Shown here in pieces: positions 47,282-58,304 of a stretch of 64,000 nt of DNA. The stretch's first letter is position 1; the number at the start of each line of letters is the position of its first letter. The DNA comes from Paramarasmius palmivorus. Lineage: Eukaryota; Basidiomycota; Agaricomycetes; Agaricales; Marasmiaceae. Position numbers and translations under genes: made by a program. Location: contig JAYKXP010000029.1 of NCBI GenBank assembly GCA_037176845.1, positions 310,001-374,000 on the forward strand, written 5' to 3'. Below the pieces are notes generated by a model. That model had not been told where the DNA came from. It ran no database searches and worked only from the letters and a program-made list of their open reading frames with translations.

Positions 47282-49854
47282 ATGCGTCCCCAGCAGTTTG
47301 TTCGTGCTCTGATCAGGTTCCCCAAAATTCTTGCCAGTCTTCTAAAGCTATCTCTTCACGGCCTTCTACTGTTCCTTGCCAACTTGAAGAAACGGGTGCT
47401 TAGACCTTATCAATCAACACAGCGGCAGCATTCAGATCCACACATCGTCACGCCAGATCCAGAAGTAGTTCCAGTTCCGGAGTCCGACATTGTAGACTTT
47501 CCTGTGACGGAAAGAGAGGAGAGAGGTGCTGATATCGAAAGGCTGTCGCAAACAGTGACCTGCATAGACAGTGACCTGGATTCGTGGTGGGAAAGAGTGA
47601 TTCCTGTCTTGCCTGTCCAGCTACCCAGATACTCCAACACCTATGCCAAGTATGTGACTCTCGTGCTTATACCAGATACTCTCTGTGCTGAGTTATGCTG
47701 GCGTAAAGCTCGAATTGGAACTTTTCCTCTCATCGATTAGACGCTTTAACAACTGAAATTGCCACGTGAGTTGTAGAAGTACCTATCTCGATGTTTTTAC
47801 TGATCATACATAGATCCCTGGGCGATTTGCCAGAGGGCTGGCAGGATTGCATAGATACCGAAGGTTCCCGTTATTTCTATCACAAGGAAGAGGTCCGTCC
47901 AATGCCACCGTTTAAGATCCAGAGAAGAAAAACACTAAACACACTCTACCGACAGAATATCATAACAGGGTCGTGGATGTACGATACGGAGCAAGCCAGT
48001 CAGATCCATGACTTCATCGTTACTTTCCAGCGACGCCGTGCCCAGATGACATCGTTTAATCACAATCTCTTCCCCTTAGTATTGTGGTTAGCTAAGGACG
48101 AAGACACCGATTCGGACTGGCAGTGTTACTATTACTGTGTCAATGAAAAGGATCGCACCATTTTTTGGCTGGAAGAAAATGATGTGAAACAATATTTGAC
48201 TGAAGTACGGGGCGGTTGTATTGAGGATCATACAAGTGAGTTCACAATGTGCATATGATTCAACACGACTCACGATGTGGTAGGATCTTTAATGGAATGC
48301 GAATATTGGTCAGTTTCCACCATCATCCGTCTGATGTGTTGGATAACGATGTGATGTATAGGATTCATGTTCAGTATTTCCATGTAGGGTACCAAGTCAC
48401 CCAAGAAGAAGTCCGAAGTGTATTGAGCCTAACCAACCACGCGCTCGTCGGCAAGTCGTCCCCTTTCTCACTAGTATTTCACAAGCGAGCTGATGGATGA
48501 AGTAGATCTTACGACGTCCAATGAATCTGCTATCACGCAGACATCGGACGAGCTTAAATTACTTCGGATGATCATTAGCGACTGCAAAAGTGGGTAAAGA
48601 CGTTGCTCCATGTTCCGAAATTCACGAACTTTTTCTCTTTCTTGTGGTTCATAGCCGATCTTGATAATGGGGGAGATGGACACCCGTGGATTGTGGGGCG
48701 TTTAATGTATCGCCTTTGTGAGTTCATTATCACCCCCGGGTGCCCGTCATTCGCTCAAAATTGAATAGGTCGTGATCGCTATCTCAATTTTTATGGCCAG
48801 CGAGGAGCTCGACTTGGCAGGCTACAATCAGTCTACAGCAAAAACTTGCAGTCGGAAAAGCGGTCGCCTTTCTTCTATATTATTTCCATCCTCTGTTGGG
48901 GCCAGCCTTCTGGATACTTTCACCAAGTTGGCAAACCATTAATGGACGATAGAGTGGTTCAGAAGGCCTGGGACGATCTGATTACCCGCCTTACCAGCGA
49001 CTGGAACGAGATTATTACATATGTAAGTCTATTGGCTTTTGACGCCAGAGGCGGGAGACTGATTGTGCCTTAATTTTCGCCATTGGTTTTAAGGCGACCA
49101 TTTTGTTGGCGGTGGATGTATCTTTCCTGGATGTTCCGACCATCGTCAGCGAAGATGCTGTCGCCACACAAGCCGGGATTGCCCAGATTGCAGTCTGTCT
49201 GTCTATTGTTTTCAGTCTTGGCACGGTTATACTGGGACTATCTCTGGTTCGGAACTATAGAATGCGCGAACATGATTCGATATACCAGGTGGTGGGTCGA
49301 TCCTTCCATGATTTTCCGCATCCTCCCTGATGTATCGTCGCGTTCCGTGGTTCAGTATGAATATCTCCAAGGCAACTATCGGCGAAACGAGAGGCTCGCA
49401 ATCATTTACAGCCTCCCGTTCGTGTTCCTAACGTGGGGGTGAGTTGATGCCAAGTCTTTCTCGACTAACAAACTGAGCCAACCTCTGCCAACCTCGATTT
49501 CCCCGCTATCATCTTTGTTGCTTCAGCTTAATTTGCTTCTTCGGCGGCTTCTTGTATTTTTCCGTCAATTCTTCGGATTTGGCAACACGGTGTATCATCG
49601 GAACAGTTTCAGGGTACGTCGCAGCGGTGCTCTTCACTTGCATATTCCAATTGTCCGACTGTCGAGTCAAATGGTATTCGCTTTTGGAGGAGATAGGGCA
49701 GTGGAGCCTGTTTCGTACTGGCGACAATCGTACCAACTCCAGTTGCACATTGTATTTGAACCGGGTCAAATCTGTCATCGACAAAGTGTCTGTGAAGAAT
49801 TTCCGAGGTCGTCCAAGGTCAACGGAAAACTCCTATGAAATGAATGCAGTTTGA
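47282..49854 (+). CDS. WW-domain protein with C-terminal membrane helices
   Basis: The start MRPQQFVRALIRFPKIL is chosen; the frame is open back to a Met at 47003. An N-terminal hydrophobic segment (LLKLSLHGLLLFLANL) is followed by an acidic linker. The WW-like domain is LPEGWQDCIDTEGSRYFYHK, with the two aromatic positions W and YFY. Further on come YYYCVNEKDRTIFWLE, EYWIHVQYFHVGYQVT, HPWIVGRLMYRLCRDRYLNF and GARLGRLQSVY. The C-terminal helices include TYATILLAVDVSFLDV, IAVCLSIVFSLGTVILGLSLV, LICFFGGFLYFSV and VSGYVAAVLFTCIF. This order matches a family of unknown function common in mushroom genomes. One junction near 48460-48490 needs an unusually short intron of about 32 nt, or else marks a frame shift, so the gene may be damaged there. 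Confidence 0.7.
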
Positions 49855-51539
49855 TCCTAGTTAACATATGTACCATAACACATTGTATTTCTATCAAGCA
49901 CTTTCGATCGACGGGTTCCTACACAGGTATATTTTCCACCTCCTGCAATGTCCAGTACTGTTATTCCCTTCAACCTATACGTAAAGTGTGGCCTGAGCGA
50001 CAGAACAAAGATAGGATCGAGATTGCTGAGTCGCAACATACTTACCTCCTGATCCTGACTCCCGAAAGCTGTCGAGACATGCTCCCATCTCCTCGGGAGA
50101 GTACGAACTGGGCTCCAGCTTGAACCAATGAACTAGATCTGTAACTGCTCCCTCTGTGACGATGGCAAGCAGTCTAGGTCTGCCTGTGGGCATGAAACCA
50201 GATATCATTATCTCTCCATTTCGCCGGATTCTTCTTTATAAACCCAGCATCTCCCAAAGAGCTGAGGGTAATGTCGGTGGTCGAGATCTAAGTCGTGGCG
50301 TCTCGTCACTCGTGTCTCCGAAATGTCCGGAAATCCAAGACTCCTTCAACACTCGACGGCCATACTTACACCTCAGCTGAATAATTAGACAAGAATAGAG
50401 TATAAAATACGCAAGGTTTACTGAATATATTAAAGAAGTATTCAGGAAGTACAAAGATTCGCATCGCTGGAAGTGAACCGTTGAGAGATGAGTAATATGC
50501 CAAAGCCCTTGACGCAGACCGTGCGCTCATACCACCTCTTCGACCCACTCCCGCCCTTCAAAGCTTCACGTCCTTGAGTCCGAATCCCTCGACTATCAAG
50601 ACTCTGAGAGGTAGAAACCACGTTGCAGTGAACATGCCCGTATCCAAGCTAATTTGCGGAATCTACCCGCTGGTCGTAATTACGATTCCGAGAGCTCTTT
50701 GGTTGAGGCATTTCCGAATAAGGCATGGCGATATGTGATGTGGCTCGATAGTATATCCAGCTGCGGAATCTCTGTGTGAGCGCTCAGCGCTCAGGTCCAG
50801 GAATGAGGAATAATAAAAACACTTACAGCGCTAGCATGACGTTCCTCTATCATGATACCACCAACAACGGGAATTATAACTATCCTCTCCAGGAACCAAA
50901 GCCACAAACCTCTTGGAACCCAAGACAGGGGTACGACAACAGCATGGTTAGCACGGGGAAATCGAGATGCGTCAGGAATGTATAGGTCCAAATTTCGTCA
51001 GGGTATATCCGTTCGACCAGGTCGTGGTTCCCGAAGAGTTCGAAGCATGCAAAGGTGTCACTGCACCGAGTTGATGACATACCAAAGGTTTGTCCAGTGC
51101 GCAGTGCGCAGTCCTCCGCCAGAATGATAGCAGACTGAACCAGTATCCTGAATAATATCCGTGTTGAGTTGGGTGGCGAGTGGTTGTCACTGAGCAATTC
51201 TACGTGTTTGGTCAGCTACATCCGCCTTAACGTCCAGAAAGTAGATTTCATACAACGGGCTATGGTCTTGGAGTATCGGTCTGTGTATGGGTTAGGTTTG
51301 AACTGTGGTAAATAGGGAAAAAAGCGCTGAACGTACCTGGCACCCATATCTTTCGAGGACAAAAAGAGAGACGAAGGTTAGAGGATTTGCGATTGATAGA
51401 TGGTGAGCTCGATGCTCATAGCTAATTGTTGCCATGATTCTGTAAAGCAACCAGGTCGGTGCAGATTGGCAAGAAAACAGACGTGATGCTGGGCTGGTAG
51501 TCATAGTAAAACGCGCCGAAACTCAACGTAAGCCAGACT
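49855..51539. other. stretch with repeat and possible membrane-protein relic
   Basis: It contains the right 32-bp repeat copy. On the minus strand, segments such as RILFRILVQSAIILAE and LTFVSLFVLERYGC resemble fungal multi-pass membrane proteins (DUF6533/6534-like), but they are short, in different frames and not joinable into one open model. I treat them as an uncertain relic rather than a gene. Confidence 0.3.
50139..50170. repeat. right copy of the 32-bp direct repeat
   Basis: It is the partner of 46940-46971 with a single mismatch. On the minus strand both copies read AIVTEGAVT in one frame, so they could be remnants of a coding exon rather than a recombination site. Confidence 0.8.
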
Positions 51540-52837
51540 CTACATCGCCTCTACCGTCGTTCTCACCATCTCCATCCACTCCGCCTCCAGTACCCCTTCA
51601 ATCCACTTCAAACACTCCACATGCTTCGCTGCCCACCAACATTTCTGCTGATCCAAATTCCCCAACATTACACAATAGAAATACAACACCACCAACGCCC
51701 TTGGTCTTCTCTCCGCAACCAAGTACTCTCGAAATGCATCCGACATGAGGAATATCCACGCTGTCGCTGAGACGAGACCTGTATCTGAGTTGAACTGGGA
51801 TATGTACCACTGTTCTCGCAGGGTTGAGGTAGCGGCTTGGTAGACCATGGATACTTTTGGGTCGGATACTTCCTCTGCATTGGGCCATCGATATGCGCTT
51901 TGAGGTAGGTGGAGGTACTTGAGACATCGCGGAAAAACACGCATTCCGGAACCCAATGCCGACTCTTCCTCCTCAGCCTCGGTAGGAACAATTCTCACAC
52001 CCAAAAAGGGCCAAATGAGTGGTTTGAGTTGTTCGTCTTGATAAAAGTATATTTTATCCCGAAGTGAGGTACGGATATTGTCGATGAGTGTAAAGACGCC
52101 TTGTGGTTGTGCGATGGCACCGAGGGATTCGGCGACTGCGTATATGACGAGGAAGTTGCGTATGAGGAGGCGTGTGTCAGAGGGTTGTGTAGATGTAGGT
52201 GTTAGGGCAGAATAGGAGGTTATTGGTGAGGATGTCGTGGGTAGAGAGGTGAAAAGAGATAGCGCTTGGGCTCGGTGTCTTTGTGCAAGCCGGAGGTAAT
52301 CGCGGTCTGCGATACCTAAAGGGCTGTATAGGATGTGTAGGTGGAGAGAAGAAAGCGCGAGGAGCACGTGCATAAACGTAGGCTCCTTGAACGCAATACT
52401 TGGAACAACGAATTGGTTTGTGTATAGGGAGGCAGGGCTACCGACGTTGAGAGTGGTAGATGTAACGAGGCTGTAGTGGTGTACGAGTTTGAAATTGTCC
52501 ATGTCCATTTGTACTTGTGGTGAAAAGGACCATATTGAGGTAGAAGACGGACTCATTGGAAGTCGAGGTGCGATGGTGGTTACCTGGTTCGAGGTCGAAG
52601 GTTGTTGAGGCAAAGCTTTTTTCGTCCAGCTGCAGATTTCGTTTCTTCGTGTACAGTTGCTGCACACGGGATGTACTTGATCACACTAGTATGATAAGCA
52701 CGGCAAACTTGCACAGAAAGATTAGGGCTCACCTTGACTTTTCGTTCCTTGCACGGGAAACAACCTAATCGAGATTTCCGATGAGGTTTAATCACCCGCG
52801 ATTTCGTAGACGAACTGGAGGATTTTTGCGAGTCCAT
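51540..52837 (-). CDS. Zn2Cys6 fungal transcription factor, copy 2
   Basis: This is a paralog of the regulator at 35960-37189. A short first exon (MDSQKSSSSSTKSRVIKPHR, then GCFPCKERKVK) and a long second exon together form the complete six-cysteine zinc cluster (GCFPC, VKCDQVHPVC, CTRRNEIC). The intron (donor gtgagc) lies exactly between Lys and the third Cys, the same position as in copy 1, but with a normal GT donor. The body carries LVHHYSLVTSTTLNV, MHVLLALSSLHLHIL, RNFLVIYAVAESLG and RPRALVVLYFYCVMLG. It differs from copy 1 by an insertion of Ser/Thr/Pro-rich residues (TSLPTTSSPITSYSALTP). The stop is at 51540. The DNA target is unknown. Confidence 0.85.
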
Positions 52838-53561
52838 TAGGGTCCCTGCGCCAAGTTGATCTATGAATCAGTATTATTGCAAACCGTATACTCACTCGAA
52901 AGAAGGAAAGGAAACGTCTGATCCGGGAGCCGAAGAAAGATGCTTATATGATGGTTACAAGTCAGGCAGCGTCGCTATGATGCCATTGACAATGATGGTC
53001 AGCTTCGAAAGCATTAATTTCCGGCGTCTGTCATACTATCTTGGGCACCATATACATGTTGTTTTCCTTTTTCTTGCTACTTGCCTAAGTGATAGCGTAT
53101 ACCATGTCGATAAGATTAGCACAAACGTTCGTAGACAACTAAAATGGGGCATATTGGGGAGACGAGTGGACACCGATATCCTATTCAGCATTTGACACAT
53201 CCGTGTCAACGCGTCTTCGTTATGAACCACCATCAGGTCTCGTAAATCGTGCCCTGGGCTCTTTTACGTTCGGATTTCACTTCTTGCCAACTTCTTGCCA
53301 ATTTACGTGGTACCCAGCAAAGTGGAGACTTCAAGCTTCAGTGCGTGCTGAAATGCATTTCTGTGTCTATCTTTCTTATTCGTCCTTCACAGTGCATCTG
53401 TGACTTGAGTCGAGTCACTCGACTGGCCGTGGATGGATCATAGAATTCCTTTGGAGACGTAAAGTGGGCGCACATGCGTACGCATGCGGAAATTTCTCGG
53501 GGCCCAATTCACAGGCAAGTGACCAATTCATTTCCATAGGATGAAATCCTGTCAAAATCCT
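52838..53561. other. intergenic stretch
   Basis: This is the upstream region of the Zn2Cys6 copy 2 gene, up to the left arm of the inverted repeat. Only small open frames without domains are seen. Confidence 0.5.
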
Positions 53562-54418
53562 GTTGTAGCCACGCGCACCCTCAGATTTGGCGGAGCACGT
53601 GACATTTCCCGCGCGTCAACGCCTGCGAAATTGCCAAGTCCTCGACCTGCCCTCGACTTTGAGCTTCGTAGGTAGTCCCAAAGTATACTGAGGCCTCCTA
53701 AATCTACAGAGAACATATAGTCTGTGACTTGAAATAGATTTTTAGTTGAAACCCACCCAAAAGTCGAGCATGAGTCTCCGGAAACACCAAAAATCAGGGA
53801 TACTAAGCAATCTAAGGTACTCAAGGGTTGCTACTCCAGTAATGGTAGAAAACATCTCACATGAAGACCCCATCAAATAAGTCAATCCCCGAAGTAGTCG
53901 TTATCAGGTCATTGTGCGACATGCAAGAGATGTTAGTGTTCACTTTCTCTGATCATGTCCAATTCAATGCTCTTATAGGTTTCGAAGCTCGAGGATTAAT
54001 AACTGGTGGTTTTTCTAGCACTGTAATGACTGAGCAATGAACTGAATTATTTGAGTGTTATTATCATTAGCAGCGTATTCTGGGCTATTTAAAGGTTCAG
54101 ATAAACTTGGTCTGGATATAGAAACAGGTTGTCAGGCTGTAGCTGGCTTTGATGGACATCCAATGCGCAGGGAACGCCGTGTGCTTGCCCTACGGGACTT
54201 GGGCGATTTAAAATTGTGCGGGTATTGAGGCTTTTGGGTGGGTTTCAACTAAGAAATCTATTCCAAGTCACAAATTATATGTCTTGTGTAGATTTAGAGG
54301 GTCTCAGGCTACCTACGAAGCTCAAAGCCGAGGGCAGGTCGAGGACTTGGCAATTTCGCAGGCGTTGACGCGCGGGAAATGTCACGTGCTCCGCCAAGAG
54401 GGTGCGCGTGGCTACAAC
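53562..54418. repeat. long inverted repeat (about 200-bp arms, 467-bp spacer)
   Basis: The left arm 53562-53763 and the right arm 54231-54418 are inverted copies. Both include a run beginning gccacgcgcaccct, the CACGTG-containing segment, and a block reading cgcgcgtcaacgcctgcga. The arms differ by scattered substitutions and an indel of about 14 bp. The right arm ends 16 bp before the start of the F-box gene at 54435 and so includes its promoter. The left arm has no F-box coding sequence beyond it. The spacer shows no gene. It may be a fold-back element or an inverted duplication of an F-box promoter whose second gene has been lost. Confidence 0.85.
54383..54388. promoter_or_regulatory. CACGTG E-box upstream of an F-box gene
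   Basis: CACGTG is 47 bp before the start at 54435. A second copy lies in the left arm of the inverted repeat, and another at 61073-61078 is 66 bp before the F-box start at 61144. It is the core site of bHLH regulators. Confidence 0.4.
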
Positions 54419-54434
54419 TGAAATCCTGACCACG

Positions 54435-56135
54435 ATGATCTTGCCCCAGTCACCTTTCCTCAGCAGATTGCGAACCAATTTTCTTCCGTCTCCTGCAGAG
54501 AAAATCGAAATTCACCTGTTGATATTGACTAGGCAGGAGAGGATACGGGCAATTGAGGATGAGATAACCCAGTTGCGCATTGAAAAGGACGAGTTACAGA
54601 GCTTTGTTGATGACCACCTCACACTCATCTCGCCTATCCGACAAGCTCCTGTCGACGTCCTTCAGGACATTTTCCATTATTGCATTCCCAGGCATGAACT
54701 CCCAACCCCTCGTGCACTCGACGCACCCCTGCTCCTCACACGAGTTTGCCGATTATGGCGCCAAGTCGTAACCTCCACACCAAAGCTCTGGTGTCGAGTT
54801 CACATTGCTCTTCCCAGCCCGTCAACCAAATATCTTTCTATCACCCCAAAGTTCCGATCATTCATGCGCCTATGGGAAGACGGAGTACGGGTGTGGCTTC
54901 AACGGTCTGGATCGATGCCTCTCCACCTGTCAATCCAGGGGACAGACTCTCGTGGCTACTTGGATGAAGAGAGTGTTGCAGAGTTAGAAACGTTTCACGG
55001 AGATGTTGCGCTGCAATTACTTTGTCATGCACCACGATGGAAAAGCCTCTCGTTGGACGTCCCAAACGGAATCAGAGGGATTTTGACATTGCCGACGTTG
55101 GAACTGCCCTTATTGGAAGAATTCAAATCCCGCCGCCATTACAGTTATAACGATCCACTTACCGAGGTCCCTTCATTGGAGGCGGTATTGCGAAGCGCAC
55201 CTTCACTCCATAAACTTGACTTGAATGAGTCATATTCTGGTCTCCAGATTCACTGGAATCGCCTGACAAAAGTGGTATTATGGCACGACAGACTTGGATG
55301 GGGACACGTGGGATTTGTCACTTTGTCACAGGCCATTCAAGTCCTTACATTCTCATCCTCCTCCCTCCGCTACTGCACTTTGTCGGTCCAATCTCCTGAA
55401 ACCGACGATGAACTCGATACATTTTCACCAATCATTCTTCCCAACCTTCATACCCTCAACATTCACGTCCATCAGCCCTCCCGATTGTCTCCCACCAGTT
55501 TACAACAAGCCCTGGACTCTATCCACGCGCCAAGGCTAGAGGATTTCTATTTTGGGTTGAAATCTTTTGGCGCACATCCGAATCTACTCACCCTTTTGGG
55601 TTTCATCGAAAGTTCGGGTTGTACCCTTCGCGCCTTTGTTCTGGATTACGACTCTCAGGTATCGCTTATAGAGTCGTTAATCAACCTTCTCACCTCGATG
55701 CCCTCGATTAGGCAGTTCAAACTGCGGGTGAGCCAATCTCCAACGGAGAGAGAAGCCCTGGAATCGCTCCCTAGGTTCATCCACCACCTTAATCCATGTC
55801 TATCAAACAACGACGTCCTATGCCCAAACATCGAATCGCTGATGTGGATGACTTGTCCTCCTTCTTGTGCAGCGCCTCTGCTCGCATTAGCCGAAGCAAG
55901 GAGTGCGAAAAGCTCAGCTACTGAAAAGTTGAAGCGTCTCCAGGTAGACTTTGAGAATTTTGCCGTAGAGGATACGGAGATTCCGTTTGGATTAGAGGCA
56001 TTGCGCAAAGGAGGAATGTTGATTCAGTGGACAATGTCACCGGATCCATCTGTGTATACCCGCCAGCCAGATCTTGACGAATACGTACATTCTGCCGAAC
56101 GATGGTGGCCAAACGATCATGTCATTCACTTGTAG
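54435..56135 (+). CDS. F-box protein with LRR-like repeats, intact copy
   Basis: This is a single exon of 566 codons. The start at 54435 (MILPQSPFLSRLRTN) is the paralog-conserved Met, with an in-frame extension of 11 codons upstream. The helical segment contains TRQERIRAIEDEITQLRIEK, then comes the F-box (PIRQAPVDVLQDIFHYC, LLLTRVCRLWRQVVTSTP). The C-terminal region repeats LHKLDL, SSSLRYCTL, LPNLHTLNI and SGCTLRAFVLD motifs and ends AERWWPND. It is the likely closest intact relative of the broken gene at 39264-40795. Its promoter is part of the long inverted repeat. Confidence 0.85.
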   Translation: MILPQSPFLSRLRTNFLPSPAEKIEIHLLILTRQERIRAIEDEITQLRIEKDELQSFVDDHLTLISPIRQAPVDVLQDIFHYCIPRHELPTPRALDAPLLLTRVCRLWRQVVTSTPKLWCRVHIALPSPSTKYLSITPKFRSFMRLWEDGVRVWLQRSGSMPLHLSIQGTDSRGYLDEESVAELETFHGDVALQLLCHAPRWKSLSLDVPNGIRGILTLPTLELPLLEEFKSRRHYSYNDPLTEVPSLEAVLRSAPSLHKLDLNESYSGLQIHWNRLTKVVLWHDRLGWGHVGFVTLSQAIQVLTFSSSSLRYCTLSVQSPETDDELDTFSPIILPNLHTLNIHVHQPSRLSPTSLQQALDSIHAPRLEDFYFGLKSFGAHPNLLTLLGFIESSGCTLRAFVLDYDSQVSLIESLINLLTSMPSIRQFKLRVSQSPTEREALESLPRFIHHLNPCLSNNDVLCPNIESLMWMTCPPSCAAPLLALAEARSAKSSATEKLKRLQVDFENFAVEDTEIPFGLEALRKGGMLIQWTMSPDPSVYTRQPDLDEYVHSAERWWPNDHVIHL

Positions 56136-56603
56136 ACAAACCTGTGTATACGTTCTCGAGATATGTATATGGGGTCTTACAACTGTAGTATCACATTACT
56201 GTTACTATTACAATATACTCTCCGAACACATAATCTTGCAGAGGCTAGTATCGCCCGGTGTCTAGGGCAGCTCGTCAATGTTTTAGCGTATTAACGAGGG
56301 CGGGTTACTGTCGCGTCATCGATTCATCATATCAAGCGCGTGAGTCTGCCTACAGTAGCTAGGGGAGACTAACTGCAACCACCAGCAGAGCATCATGCAT
56401 CATGCCTAACTGAACACACATACATTTCAGAGTTGTTGCTGCAAATTATTATCGTATCGGGATCACTTGGCAAGGACCATGAACCAAACCTGGAAACGGA
56501 AAGGAACAAAGCACGCCCATATAATCATTCGAACACCTGTCCCGAATTCAAGGACGTAGAGCGGGAATTCCATCAGGATGCAGAAAACCATTCCTTGACC
56601 ACC
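56136..56603. other. intergenic stretch between two F-box genes
   Basis: It holds the 3' flank of the upstream copy and the promoter of the next. The frame of the downstream gene stays open through 56433, but the extra residues have no counterpart in the paralogs. No CACGTG is seen here. Confidence 0.5.
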
Positions 56604-58304
56604 ATGACCTTGCCACCGTCGCCTTTCCTCAGCAAACTGCGAACCGAATTCTTCGCTTCTCCTGCAGAAAAGGTTGAAATCCACCACTTGATATCAACCA
56701 GGTGGGATAGGCTACAAGCCATCGAAGACGAAATTGCCCGTTTACGCGCTGAACAAGTCGAACTACAAACCTTTATCAACGAACACCTCACACTCGTCTC
56801 ACCCATCCGAAAAGTTCCTATCGACGTCCTCCGGGAGATATTTCTCCAACGCATGCCAGAGAATGGATTTCCAGCATGTTGTGCGCTCGAAGCGCCCTTG
56901 CTTTTCACAGGGATCTGTCGATTATGGCGTGAAGTTGCTATTAGCACCCCCACGCTCTGGAATCGAATCTACATTCATCTTCCAGCACCAAGACCCGATG
57001 GTCAGCCGATCACCGAGAAGTTCCTCGCATATTTGCACCTATGGAGAGAAGGAGTGATGTTATGGCTTCGGCGGTCGGGAACGGTGCCTCTGGTAGTGTC
57101 ACTCTCGAGCAGTCGTTCGGATTCGCGTCGCGACGAAGAAAGGATCCATCAATTTCATGCCGATGTTGTCCTACAGCTGCTGGAGCACACATCACGATGG
57201 CAGAACCTATCATTGAACATCACCCATAGGATTTGGAGGCTATTGACGGCGTCGACAACAGAACTGTCCCTGATGAAGGCACTTAAAGTCCACTACGATC
57301 CTCGGATAACCGAAGATCCTTCTAAACTCGGGGAGAACCACGAGAATTTTGTGAAGGCAGTCTTGCAAAGGACTCCTTCACTCCATAAACTCCACTTGGG
57401 ACCGCTTCCCGATAATCTCCCGATTCGATGGGATCGTTTGACGGAAATAAGCCTGACAGGCTGGGTTCAAGGACTGAAGATATCACAGGCAGTTCAGGTC
57501 CTTTCGTTTTCGTGCTCATCCCTTCGCTACTTTACTGCAAACATTCATATCGAATTCGTGGACCTGCCCACATTCTCGCCAATCACTCTCCCCGAACTCC
57601 AGACTCTCAATATTGACGTCAGGTCCATGCAGTACCGGAACGCCATAGATGAACCCGAATCAGTTCTTCGGCGTTTCCTAGACTGCTTTGACGCTCCAAA
57701 TCTTGTCAACTTTTCTCTGCGTTGCATAACACCACCCAGACGCACGGTCTCCCTAACTGACCTTGTGGGTTTCCTAGAAAGTTCAGGATGTGCTCTCCGC
57801 AGCCTCGTTCTGTCTTTCTTAGCAACAAGCGCCGAGTTGACAGAGCTTCTCGTTGGAATGCCCTCGCTTGAGCAGCTTAAACTCACACTGGAAACCAGAC
57901 TTCCGTCAGAGTCCGAGGCTCCAGAGTGGCATCTGCCTGGGATGTTGATCGACTCCCTCACTCCCTCCCAACCAAACACCGATGTCCTGTGCCCGAATCT
58001 CGAGTTTCTCGTGTTTCAAAGATGCCCGGCTTCATATGCATTACCTATAATTGCATTAGCGGAGGCGAGGTGTGCCGAGGACTCGAGCACGCAAAAATTG
58101 AAGCGTCTGCAGCTACATGTCGAACATGCTATCGATGATACGGAGGTTATATCAAGGGTGGATGCACTACGGAACCAAGGAATGTTGGTCAAGTTCCTTT
58201 CAGCTACGGATACATATGCCAAGCTCGTGACTACTTCTCCAAAACCAGATTTTTGCGAATATGTACATTCAGGTGATTTATGGTGGCCAATAGACGACGT
58301 GTAG
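56604..58304 (+). CDS. F-box protein with LRR-like repeats, intact copy
   Basis: This is a single exon of 566 codons from the paralog-conserved start (MTLPPSPFLSKLRTEF). The residues from about 20 to 60 (SPAEKVEIHHLIST, then AIEDEIARLRAEQVELQ) are almost identical to the copy at 61144, marking the two as a recent pair. The F-box reads PIRKVPIDVLREIFLQRMP and LLFTGICRLWREVAISTP. The LRR-like part includes TPSLHKLHLGPLP, SLRYFTANI, LPELQTLNI, SGCALRSLVLS and MPSLEQLKL. It ends SGDLWWPIDDV. No breaks were seen. Confidence 0.85.
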   Translation: MTLPPSPFLSKLRTEFFASPAEKVEIHHLISTRWDRLQAIEDEIARLRAEQVELQTFINEHLTLVSPIRKVPIDVLREIFLQRMPENGFPACCALEAPLLFTGICRLWREVAISTPTLWNRIYIHLPAPRPDGQPITEKFLAYLHLWREGVMLWLRRSGTVPLVVSLSSSRSDSRRDEERIHQFHADVVLQLLEHTSRWQNLSLNITHRIWRLLTASTTELSLMKALKVHYDPRITEDPSKLGENHENFVKAVLQRTPSLHKLHLGPLPDNLPIRWDRLTEISLTGWVQGLKISQAVQVLSFSCSSLRYFTANIHIEFVDLPTFSPITLPELQTLNIDVRSMQYRNAIDEPESVLRRFLDCFDAPNLVNFSLRCITPPRRTVSLTDLVGFLESSGCALRSLVLSFLATSAELTELLVGMPSLEQLKLTLETRLPSESEAPEWHLPGMLIDSLTPSQPNTDVLCPNLEFLVFQRCPASYALPIIALAEARCAEDSSTQKLKRLQLHVEHAIDDTEVISRVDALRNQGMLVKFLSATDTYAKLVTTSPKPDFCEYVHSGDLWWPIDDV

